A DNA stretch of 6,094 nucleotides from Chloroflexota bacterium (GCA_004298915.1 SCTE01000194.1:1-6094), one strand, 5' to 3'; positions 1-5,720 are shown, counted from the first letter of the stretch. Numbers and translations: made by a program. Notes: generated from the sequence alone by a model not told the origin.

Positions 1-80
1 CCGCCGGCCCGGTGGCCGACGGCCCGGCGGCCGCCGGCCCGGTGGCCGACGGCCCGGCACCCGCCGGCCCGGCACCCGCG
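1..80 (+). repeat. 30-bp in-frame tandem repeat within whiA
   Basis: Bases 1-30 and 31-60 are copies of one 30-bp unit that differ only in the last two bases (gg versus ac). The first 12 bases of a third copy follow at 61-72. Nested inside, 51-65 and 66-80 are a 15-bp repeat with one mismatch. The unit is a multiple of three and encodes a decapeptide of the type AGPVADGPA(A/P). The array may continue to the left of the window. It sits between the two LAGLIDADG-like halves of WhiA, where homologues such as Bacillus WhiA have no such linker. Confidence 0.9.
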
Positions 81-767
81 AGCCGCCGCGATCCGGTCCT
101 CGCCAGGCTCGCCGTCCGCCTCGATCGGCGCGGCGGGCCCGCGGATGGTGCCCCGTTCGACTGGGCAGCCTCACCCGACCATTGCCGGATGGCCTACCTG
201 CGCGGGCGGTTCCTGGCGCGGGGGTCGCTGAGCATCGCCGGGGCCCGGACCCACCTCGAATTCGTCGTCGATCCGGGCGAGGCGCCGCAGCTGGCCTCGT
301 GGCTCGAGGACGCGGGCATGCCAGCCTCGTGGCGGATCCGCCGCGGTCGCGGGGTCGTGACCTGGAAGAGCGGCGAGGTCGTCGGGCTGTTCCTGCGACG
401 GATCGGCGCCGGCGCGGCGCTCCTCGAACTCGAGGCCCGGCAGGTCTCGCGGGCCATGCGCGGCGAGCTCAACCGGATCCTCAACGCGGAGTCCTCGAAC
501 CTCCAGCGATCGGTGGCGGCCGCCGGCCGGCAACTGGCGGCGATCGACCGGCTCGAGGCGGACGGGCGGCTCGGGGAGCAGCCGTACACCGTGCGCGCCG
601 TGGCCGAGGCGAGGCGCGAGACGCCCGAGGCCACCCTCGCCGACCTTGCCGAGCGGCTCGGGCTGCACCGCTCGGGCGTCCAGCGGGCCCTCGAGCGCCT
701 CGAGCGGCTCGCGATGGGCGATGAGGCCCCGTCGTCGGCTGAGGCCTCATCGTCGCCTCTGGCATGA
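3..767 (+). CDS. whiA: WhiA family DNA-binding protein, C-terminal part (5' end outside the window)
   Basis: WhiA homologues combine a degenerate, catalytically dead LAGLIDADG fold with a C-terminal helix-turn-helix and act as DNA-binding regulators (sporulation in Streptomyces, division/segregation in Bacillus). The frame is open to the left edge, so the GTG at 12 is probably not the start; about 100 or more N-terminal residues should lie upstream, since family members are about 300-330 aa. Counting from GTG 12: residues 1-25 are Ala/Gly/Pro repeat; 58-73 (CRMAYLRGRFLARGSL) is the second LAGLIDADG-like helix; 80-140 complete that half, ending in IGAGAALLELE; 145-176 match the family signature of the type MR..LNR..N.E..NL...V.A; 205-234 form the helix-turn-helix. 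The recognition helix reads HRSGVQRALERL rather than the Bacillus-type SKSGINHRLRKL. A Ser/Ala-rich tail (235-251) follows. The stop (TGA 765-767) is 7 bp before tpiA. Family assignment is secure; the target genes are unknown. Confidence 0.88.
   Translation, partial: AGPVADGPAAAGPVADGPAPAGPAPASRRDPVLARLAVRLDRRGGPADGAPFDWAASPDHCRMAYLRGRFLARGSLSIAGARTHLEFVVDPGEAPQLASWLEDAGMPASWRIRRGRGVVTWKSGEVVGLFLRRIGAGAALLELEARQVSRAMRGELNRILNAESSNLQRSVAAAGRQLAAIDRLEADGRLGEQPYTVRAVAEARRETPEATLADLAERLGLHRSGVQRALERLERLAMGDEAPSSAEASSSPLA
717..754 (+). other. Inverted repeat at the 3' end of whiA
   Basis: CGATGAGGCC (719-728) is perfectly complementary to GGCCTCATCG (743-752), with a 14-nt loop. A G-T and a G-C pair extend the stem to 717/754. 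It lies inside the last codons of whiA, encoding the Ser/Ala-rich tail, 21 bp before the tpiA start. There is no T-run after it, so a classical intrinsic terminator is unlikely. It could attenuate read-through, stabilise an mRNA 3' end, or be chance in GC-rich DNA. Confidence 0.45.
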
Positions 768-768
768 T
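760..768 (+). promoter_or_regulatory. Candidate extended -10 for tpiA, implying a leaderless mRNA
   Basis: TGGCATGAT (760-768) fits an extended -10 of the form TGn followed by the hexamer CATGAT, which has A2 and T6 of TATAAT. The hexamer lies at -12 to -7 relative to the tpiA ATG at 775, so transcription would begin at or next to the start codon. That is the geometry of leaderless promoters. No Shine-Dalgarno is visible before the ATG, which agrees with this. No clear -35 is seen. The element overlaps the whiA stop codon. Weak evidence on sequence alone. Confidence 0.25.
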
Positions 769-774
769 TCACCG

Positions 775-1668
775 ATGCGCAACGTGATCATCGCGGCCAA
801 CTGGAAGATGAACTCGACCCCGGCGGATGCCGGCCAGCTGGCGGCAGCCATCGGCACCCGGACCCGGGTGGACGGCGTGATCCGGATCCTGTGTCCGCCG
901 TTCGTGTGCATCGATGCCGTGGCTGCCGCGGTCGCCTCGCCGTCGGTCATCGCCCCGGACGGCTCCGGCGTGCACGTCGGGGCCCAGAACCTCCACCACG
1001 AGCTCGCGGGCGCGTATACCGGCGAGGTCTCGGCCTCGATGCTGAAGGATTTCGTGGGCTGGGTCATCGTCGGCCACTCCGAGCGCCGGCGCGACGCCGG
1101 CGAGACCGATGCCCAGATCGCCGCCAAGCTCGCGAACGCCTGGGCGGCGGGCATCCGGCCGATCCTGTGCGTCGGCGAAACGCTCGACCAGCGTGAGGCG
1201 GGCAATGCCGATTCCGTGGTCGCGGCGCAGCTCCACGGCGCCCTCGACGGGGCCGCGATCCCGGACCGGGATGCCACCGGCGCCGATCTCCCGTGGCTGA
1301 CGATCGCGTATGAGCCGGTCTGGGCGATCGGAACCGGCCGGAACGCGCTCGGGTCGGATGCCGCGGCCATGGCCATGAGCATCCGCCGCGTCCTCGCTGC
1401 CATGTCGATCGATGCCGAATCCATTCCAATCCTGTACGGCGGCTCGGTGACCTCGGCCAACATCGATGCCTTCCTCGCGGAGCCCTCGATCGACGGCGCG
1501 CTGGTCGGCGGGGCCTCGCTCAAGGTTGACGAGATGGCCGGCATCGTCGCTCGGGCGGGCCTGACCGCCGCGGCTCGCGGGCTGGTCCGGGCCGGGCAGG
1601 ACTCCGCAGGCGGGGCCGGTTGGGGCGACCGCCCCGAGGACCCGCCGCCGACCCTGCACGCCGGGTGA
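775..1668 (+). CDS. tpiA: Triosephosphate isomerase
   Basis: Cytoplasmic TIM-barrel enzyme interconverting dihydroxyacetone phosphate and glyceraldehyde-3-phosphate in glycolysis and gluconeogenesis. The 297-residue product shows every catalytic element: N9 and K11 in AANWKMN, the electrophile H101 in VGHSERR, the base E180 in AYEPVW, the phosphate-gripping loop 6 AIGTGRNA (184-191), YGGSV (221-225) and GALVGGASL (241-249). ATG 775 is chosen because the protein then begins just before the conserved first strand (MRNVIIAANWKMN), as in the family; extending upstream adds unrelated whiA-overlapping sequence. The family is usually about 250 residues. Here about 35 extra, Gly/Pro/Asp-rich residues (263-297) follow the normal barrel end, probably disordered. 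The gene follows whiA by 7 bp and overlaps gpmI by 4 nt. No Shine-Dalgarno is evident, so it is either coupled to whiA translation or expressed leaderless. Confidence 0.97.
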   Translation: MRNVIIAANWKMNSTPADAGQLAAAIGTRTRVDGVIRILCPPFVCIDAVAAAVASPSVIAPDGSGVHVGAQNLHHELAGAYTGEVSASMLKDFVGWVIVGHSERRRDAGETDAQIAAKLANAWAAGIRPILCVGETLDQREAGNADSVVAAQLHGALDGAAIPDRDATGADLPWLTIAYEPVWAIGTGRNALGSDAAAMAMSIRRVLAAMSIDAESIPILYGGSVTSANIDAFLAEPSIDGALVGGASLKVDEMAGIVARAGLTAAARGLVRAGQDSAGGAGWGDRPEDPPPTLHAG

Positions 1669-3257
1669 GCCCGCAGGTTCGACCGCCGCGCCCCCTCGTC
1701 CTCATCGTCCTCGACGGGTTCGGGATCGGCAGGGACCTGGCCGCGGACGCGATCCGCGCCGCCTCGATGCCGGTCTGGCGCGAGCTGCTGGCGACGTGGC
1801 CGCACAGCGTCCTCGGCGCGTCCGAGGGGGCCGTCGGCCTGCCGGCGGGGCAGATGGGCAACTCGGAGGTCGGGCACCTCAACATCGGGGCCGGCCGCCC
1901 GGTCCTCCAGGACCTGCCGCGGATCGATGCTGCGATCGCGGACGGATCGTTCTTCGAGCGGCCCGCCCTCCTCGAGGCCTGCGCCCGCGCTCGCGCGACG
2001 ACCGGGCGGCTGTCGATCGTCGGGCTCATCGGGCCGGGCGGCGTCCATGCCAACGACCGCCACCTGGTCGCCCTCGTCGAGCTCGCGGCGGCCCAGGGCG
2101 TGCCGTCGGTCCGGGTTCACGCCCTCCTCGACGGGCGCGATACGCCGCCGCGCTCGGCGGACGGGTTCATGGCCGACCTCGAGACCCGGCTGGCGGCCGC
2201 GCATCCGGACGTCCGGGTCGCGTCCGTCGGCGGGCGGTACTTCGCGATGGACCGGGACGGCCGCTGGGATCGCATTGAGATCGGCTACGACGCGATCGTT
2301 CACGGGATCGGGCTCACGGCGGGATCGGCGGGCGAGGCGATTGCACAGGCCTACGATCGGGGGGAGGGCGACGAATTCGTCCGGCCGACCGTGATCGCGG
2401 GCGGGGACGGGGGACTCCGCGACGGCGAGGCGATCATCCACCTCAACTTCCGGGCCGATCGAGCGCGGCAACTGACCCATGCCCTCGCCGACCCCGTGTT
2501 CGACGCGTTCGATCGCGCCGCCCCGGATGGCACGCCCGCGCCGGAGCACCTCGCGGTGACCTCGATGACCGCCTACGAGGCGGGCCTGCCCGTGAGCGTG
2601 GCCTTCCCGCCCGACGAGGCACGCTCGCTGGCCGACGCCTGGTCCGAGGCAGGCCTCCGCCAGCTCCACGTCGCGGAGACCGAGAAGTACGCTCACGTCA
2701 CGTACTTCTTCAACGGGGGGACGGAGGCGCCACACGCGGGCGAGGATCGGATCCTCGTGCCCAGCCCGCGGGTCGCCACGTACGACCTCGAGCCGGCGAT
2801 GAGCGCGGTCGGCGTGACCGACGTCGTCGTCGATGCGATCGAGCGGGGCGAGCACGACGTCATCGTCGCCAACTTCGCGAACCCCGACATGGTCGGCCAC
2901 ACCGGCAGCTGGTCGGCCACGATCCGTGCTCTCGAGGTGATCGACGCCTGCCTCGGCCGGATCGTCACGGCCATCGAGGCGGCCGAACGTGCCGATCCGG
3001 GCGGCCCGGGCGCCATCCTCGCGATCACGGCCGACCATGGCAACGCCGACGAGCTGCGCGACGCGGACGGCCGTCCCGTCACCGCGCACTCCCTCAACCC
3101 GGTGCCGTTCCTCCTCGCCGGGCGCGCGGTCCGCGGCGGCCACCTCGACGATGGCGTCCTCGCCGACGTCGCGCCGACGCTGCTCGACCTCGGTGGCCTG
3201 GACCGCTGGCCGGAGATCACCGGCCATTCGCTCCTGACGCGCCGGGCCGCGCGGTGA
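1665..3257 (+). CDS. gpmI: 2,3-bisphosphoglycerate-independent phosphoglycerate mutase
   Basis: Interconverts 3- and 2-phosphoglycerate through a phosphoserine intermediate, using a binuclear metal centre (usually Mn). The product is 530 residues, normal for GpmI (about 510-550). Counting from GTG 1665: D17 in VLDGFG and nucleophile S67 in GNSEVGH; phosphotransferase-domain metal ligands D408 and H412 (NPDMVGHTG), D457 and H458 (ADHGN) and H475 (TAHSLNP); substrate-binding H128, R158/D159 (LDGRDTPP), R191 and R197 (RYFAMDRD), R263 and R266 (NFRADR) and K341 (ETEKYAH). All are present, so it should be active. One variant: the usual SDGGVHSH stretch reads GPGGVHAN (123-130). GTG 1665 is preferred over an upstream in-frame TTG at 1620, because the conserved first strand begins at about residue 11 and GTGA exactly overlaps the tpiA TGA, the usual arrangement for coupled translation. 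No good Shine-Dalgarno is seen; GAGGA at 1635 is too distant. Confidence 0.97.
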   Translation: MSPQVRPPRPLVLIVLDGFGIGRDLAADAIRAASMPVWRELLATWPHSVLGASEGAVGLPAGQMGNSEVGHLNIGAGRPVLQDLPRIDAAIADGSFFERPALLEACARARATTGRLSIVGLIGPGGVHANDRHLVALVELAAAQGVPSVRVHALLDGRDTPPRSADGFMADLETRLAAAHPDVRVASVGGRYFAMDRDGRWDRIEIGYDAIVHGIGLTAGSAGEAIAQAYDRGEGDEFVRPTVIAGGDGGLRDGEAIIHLNFRADRARQLTHALADPVFDAFDRAAPDGTPAPEHLAVTSMTAYEAGLPVSVAFPPDEARSLADAWSEAGLRQLHVAETEKYAHVTYFFNGGTEAPHAGEDRILVPSPRVATYDLEPAMSAVGVTDVVVDAIERGEHDVIVANFANPDMVGHTGSWSATIRALEVIDACLGRIVTAIEAAERADPGGPGAILAITADHGNADELRDADGRPVTAHSLNPVPFLLAGRAVRGGHLDDGVLADVAPTLLDLGGLDRWPEITGHSLLTRRAAR

Positions 3258-3309
3258 TGGCCCCTCGCCGCGGCCGGGCAGCGCCCTGATGGCTCCTCGC
3301 CGCGGCCGG
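3255..3309 (+). repeat. Pair of 23-bp direct repeats after gpmI
   Basis: Bases 3255-3277 and 3287-3309 are the same 23-bp sequence with one C/T difference at the eighth position, offset by 32 bp. Each starts with TGATGG and ends with CCGCGGCCGG. The first copy begins with the gpmI stop codon itself, so the second looks like a duplication of the gene's end plus flank. The rest of the 138-bp gap to secG is GC-rich with only short weak dyads, and no T-run terminator is visible. Confidence 0.8.
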
Positions 3310-3336
3310 CCCGGCGGCCCTGCGGCCCGCCAGCCG

Positions 3337-3365
3337 TCGAGTCCCCGGCCACCCTGTGCTACCAT
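3337..3365 (+). promoter_or_regulatory. Candidate promoter of secG
   Basis: TGTGCTACCAT (3355-3365) contains an extended -10 (TG, one base, then TACCAT at 3360-3365). A weak -35-like TCGAGT lies at 3337-3342 with a 17-bp spacer. Predicted transcription start is near 3372, giving a leader of about 24 nt that includes the secG ribosome-binding site. A near-identical 11-mer occurs at 5364-5374 before the tRNA genes, which strengthens the case. Confidence 0.45.
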
Positions 3366-3381
3366 CCGTCGCCGTTACGCT

Positions 3382-3387
3382 GGAGGT
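3382..3387 (+). promoter_or_regulatory. Shine-Dalgarno of secG
   Basis: GGAGGT ends 8 nt before GTG 3396. This is the clearest ribosome-binding site ahead of a recognised gene in the window, and it fixes the secG start at a GTG codon. Confidence 0.8.
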
Positions 3388-3395
3388 CCAACACC

Positions 3396-3626
3396 GTGAA
3401 TCCCGTCCTGGCAGCCGGCCAGATGATCGTTGCCGTCGCCCTGATCCTGTCGGTGATCCTGCAGGCGCGCGGGGCCGGGCTGTCGGGCGCCTTCGGCGGC
3501 GATTCGGCGGTCTATCGGAGCCGGCGGGGGATCGAGCGGCGTCTCTGGCAGTTCACGATCGTGCTGCTCGTGCTGTTCGTGCTGTTCTCCATGACGTCGT
3601 ACCTGCTCGACAAGACGTCGGCCTGA
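3396..3626 (+). CDS. secG: Preprotein translocase subunit SecG
   Basis: Small integral membrane subunit of the SecYEG channel; it assists SecA-driven export without being the pore itself. The 76-residue product is normal for the family (about 70-80 in Gram-positives). It has two hydrophobic helices, about 3-22 (VLAAGQMIVAVALILSVILQ) and about 52-70 (QFTIVLLVLFVLFSMTSYL). They are joined by the conserved loop LQARGAGLSGAFGGDSAVYRSRRGIERRL (22-50), which has the hallmark GAGLSGAFGG and Y-x-x-RRG-x-E. The GTG start is supported by GGAGGT 8 nt upstream and by the first helix beginning directly after it. It has its own candidate promoter and is separated from gpmI by 138 bp. The solute-binding protein gene starts 34 bp downstream and may share the transcript. 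Confidence 0.96.
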   Translation: MNPVLAAGQMIVAVALILSVILQARGAGLSGAFGGDSAVYRSRRGIERRLWQFTIVLLVLFVLFSMTSYLLDKTSA

Positions 3627-3660
3627 CCCGCACGTCGGCGCGGGTCGCGGATTGCACGCG

Positions 3661-5397
3661 ATGCAGGTTCGAGATCGAGCGGTCATCGGCATCCTGTCCC
3701 TGGTCCTGGTCGGCCTGACGGGCGTCGTCATCGCGCCATCGCTCACGACTGAGGAGCCGGGCGCCACGCCGAGCACCACGCTCCCGCCCACACACCCATA
3801 CGTCGAGGGAATCGTGGGCAACGCGCTGTCGGTCAGCCCGTTCAGCGCCCAGTCCGTGGCCGAGCGGCAGATCGTGTCGCTCCTGTTCCGGGGCCTCGTG
3901 CGGCTCGGCCCGGATGACACGCTCGTCGGCGACCTCGCCGACCACTGGAGCGTGGATCCGACCGGTGCCGCCTGGACGTTCCATCTTCGGCGCGGGCTGA
4001 CCTGGCAGGACGGGGAGCCGATCACGTCCGAGGATGTCCTGTTCACGGTCGGCGCCCTGAGCGATCCCTCGTACACGGGGCCCGGCGCCTCGTCCTGGCG
4101 CGAGGTCACGGCCACCGCCACGGACGCCCAGACCGTGACCCTGACGCTGGCGACCCCGCTCGGCGGGTTCCTCCAGGCCGTGACCCAGGAGATCGCGCCG
4201 GCCCACCTGCTGGCGGGCGTCGCCCCGGCCGACCTGCCGGCCGACCCGTTCGGGCGCACGCCGATCGGTTCCGGGGCCTTCCGCCTGGCGACCCTCGACG
4301 ACACCCACGCCCTGCTCGTGCCCTACATCAGCGACGCGGAGGCCAACGTGCCGGAGGGCCCCAACGCCGGGTCGCCCCCGCCGACGGATTCGCTCGCCAC
4401 GCCGACGGCCACGGCACCGGGTGGCGCGGCGCTCCCGTACCTGGACGGGATCGAGTTCCGGTTCTACCAGGACATCGATGCGCTGACCTCGGCCTGGGGC
4501 CTCGGCGAGATCTCCGGTGCCGCGGGACTGCCGGCCGACGTCGCCACTCGGCTGGCCGCGGGCGGTGGCGCGCATCTGCTGCGCTACCCGTCCACGACGC
4601 TCTTCGACGTCACCCTGAACCTGCGGCCGAGCCACCCGGAGTTCCGCGATCCCGCGGTCCGGATCGCGCTGCTCAAGGCGATCGACCGAGATGCGATCAT
4701 TCGCGACGCCCTGGGCGGGCTTGCGACACGCGCCGACGGCCTGATTCCGCCGTCGAGTTGGGCGTTCGATCCGACGGCCAGCCCCGCCGTCCCGTTCGAC
4801 CCGGAAGCGGCACGTGCCGGCCTGCTGGCCGCGGGCTGGAAGCTGGCGGACGGCGGCGGCTGGATCCCGAAGGGCGCCACGGACCCGCTGACCATCGAGA
4901 TCCTGAGCCCGCAGGCGGATGCCAACCCGGCCGCCTATGCGATCGCCGATGCGGTCGCCCAGGCGTGGGGCGCCATCGGGCTGACCGTCTCCCATACGGC
5001 CCTGGCCGGCGCCGACTTCGTCGGTGAGCACCTCCAGGTGGGCGACTTCTCGGTCGCCGTCACCGGCACGACCATCGGGCTCGATCCGGACCTCTATCCG
5101 CTCCTGGCGTCGAGCCAGACCACTCAGCGTGGAGCCAACTACAGCGGCCTCCAGGATGCGAGCCTCGACGCCCTGCTCGTCCGGGCCCGCGCTCCGGGTC
5201 CCGACGAGGCGCGCCTGGCCGCCTACGCCGCCCTCCAGGCCAAGCTGGCGGCCGGCACGTACGTCCTTCCGGTGGCGTTCGCGGACGTCGTCGTGGTGGT
5301 CCGGGACACCCTCACCGGACCTCGTCCGAGGCCCGTCGGAGCCCCCGGGGACCGATTCTGGGATGTGCTAACATGGCGCCTCGCTGCGACCCGGTAA
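3661..5397 (+). CDS. ABC-type extracytoplasmic solute-binding protein, family 5 (peptide/nickel type)
   Basis: Family-5 binding proteins (DppA/OppA/NikA fold) capture peptides, nickel chelates or similar ligands outside the membrane for an ABC importer. This 578-residue product has a hydrophobic N-terminal segment (8-27) after a short charged start, then a Pro/Thr linker (28-46). The N-terminal family signature follows at about 68-130 (AERQIVSLLFRGLVRL, LADHWSVDP, WTFHLRRGLTWQDGEPITSEDVLFTV), then PIGSGAFRL (201-209), AVRIALLKAIDRDAII (332-347) and DPDLYPLLASSQ...NYSG (475-496). There is no Cys in the whole protein, so no lipobox; the first segment is either an uncleaved anchor or a type I signal peptide. 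A Ser/Pro/Thr/Gly stretch (226-258) interrupts the fold. ATG 3661 is preferred over TTG 3652 (3 codons earlier); neither has a good Shine-Dalgarno. No permease or ATPase gene is nearby, so the ligand cannot be named. Confidence 0.9.
   Translation: MQVRDRAVIGILSLVLVGLTGVVIAPSLTTEEPGATPSTTLPPTHPYVEGIVGNALSVSPFSAQSVAERQIVSLLFRGLVRLGPDDTLVGDLADHWSVDPTGAAWTFHLRRGLTWQDGEPITSEDVLFTVGALSDPSYTGPGASSWREVTATATDAQTVTLTLATPLGGFLQAVTQEIAPAHLLAGVAPADLPADPFGRTPIGSGAFRLATLDDTHALLVPYISDAEANVPEGPNAGSPPPTDSLATPTATAPGGAALPYLDGIEFRFYQDIDALTSAWGLGEISGAAGLPADVATRLAAGGGAHLLRYPSTTLFDVTLNLRPSHPEFRDPAVRIALLKAIDRDAIIRDALGGLATRADGLIPPSSWAFDPTASPAVPFDPEAARAGLLAAGWKLADGGGWIPKGATDPLTIEILSPQADANPAAYAIADAVAQAWGAIGLTVSHTALAGADFVGEHLQVGDFSVAVTGTTIGLDPDLYPLLASSQTTQRGANYSGLQDASLDALLVRARAPGPDEARLAAYAALQAKLAAGTYVLPVAFADVVVVVRDTLTGPRPRPVGAPGDRFWDVLTWRLAATR
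5364..5374 (+). promoter_or_regulatory. Candidate tRNA promoter inside the end of the solute-binding protein gene
   Basis: TGTGCTAACAT is an extended -10 (TG, one base, TAACAT at 5369-5374) located 52 bp before tRNA-Leu(CAG). It differs at one base from the motif before secG. It overlaps the codons GTG-CTA-ACA. CTA and ACA are unusual in this strongly C/G-ending gene, where I saw no other in-frame CTA, suggesting the bases are kept for the promoter. No clear -35 is visible. Confidence 0.45.
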
Positions 5398-5425
5398 GCT
5401 CGGCAAACCGGCTCGATTGGTCCAC

Positions 5426-5512
5426 GCCGAGGTGGCGAAATTGGCAGACGCGCTAGCTTCAGGAGCTAGTGCCCGCAAGGGCATATGGGTTCAAGTCCCT
5501 TCCTCGGTACCA
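5426..5512 (+). tRNA. tRNA-Leu (anticodon CAG)
   Basis: Acceptor GCCGAGG (5426-5432) pairs with CCTCGGT (5502-5508), with a G-U at pair 1-72, as in E. coli tRNA-Leu(GAG). The anticodon stem is CTAGC/GCTAG (5453-5457, 5465-5469) around loop TTCAGGA, giving anticodon CAG at 5460-5462, which reads CUG. A long class II variable arm (GCCC-GCAA-GGGC, 5471-5482) is typical of Leu. The T loop TTCAAGT is at 5490-5496. ACCA is encoded at 5509-5512. One oddity: the T stem has a U-U mismatch (5486/5500). Confidence 0.96.
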
Positions 5513-5561
5513 CCTCCTCGGAACCCTCTCGGATCCTTCGGAACCCGGCGAAACACCTGAT

Positions 5562-5646
5562 GCCCAGGTGGCGGAATTGGTATACGCGTACGTTTGAGGG
5601 GCGTATGAGGCAACTCATCCGGGTTCAAGTCCCGGCCTGGGCACCA
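5562..5646 (+). tRNA. tRNA-Leu (anticodon GAG)
   Basis: Acceptor GCCCAGG (5562-5568) pairs perfectly with CCTGGGC (5636-5642), followed by encoded ACCA. The anticodon stem is TACGT/GCGTA around loop TTGAGGG (5594-5600), giving GAG at 5596-5598, which reads CUC and CUU. The variable arm is TGAG-GCAA-CTCA, and the T arm CCGGG/CCCGG is perfect. It lies 49 bp after tRNA-Leu(CAG) with no obvious promoter between, so the two are probably co-transcribed. CUC and CUG are the dominant Leu codons in the neighbouring genes, which these two tRNAs serve. Confidence 0.97.
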
Positions 5647-5720
5647 CCGCTTTCCTGATGACCCCGCGACGGCGGTCGCATGCCCGGAATTGCCGTCAGC
5701 GTCGCGGTCCGGTCCGCGGG

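Noticed and set aside
12..14. GTG at 12 as the true start of whiA
   Set aside because: The frame is open to the window edge and the repeat array extends left of it; the N-terminal domain expected in the family is missing.
1..80. CRISPR-like array at the left edge
   Set aside because: The repeats are contiguous without spacers, in frame, and encode a peptide linker inside whiA.
1620..1664. Upstream in-frame TTG start for gpmI
   Set aside because: It would add 15 unconserved residues inside tpiA; GTG 1665 gives the normal N-terminus and the GTGA overlap.
747..3365. Long open frame on the minus strand (872 codons) opposite tpiA and gpmI
   Set aside because: It is antisense to two enzymes with complete catalytic motifs, has Arg/Pro/Ala-rich meaningless sequence, and is expected in very GC-rich DNA.
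3258..3395. Intrinsic terminator after gpmI
   Set aside because: Only short or long-looped GC dyads (for example 3273-3279 with 3309-3315) and no T-run.
3553..5031. Minus-strand open frame (492 codons) opposite secG and the solute-binding protein gene
   Set aside because: Low-complexity Arg/Gly-rich translation with no recognisable domain; a shadow of the real gene.
5502..5525. CCTCGGTACC (tRNA-Leu 3' end) echoed as CCTCGGAACC 14 bp later, as a possible attachment-site duplication
   Set aside because: Only 10 bp with a mismatch; too short for an attachment site and no integrase is in the window.
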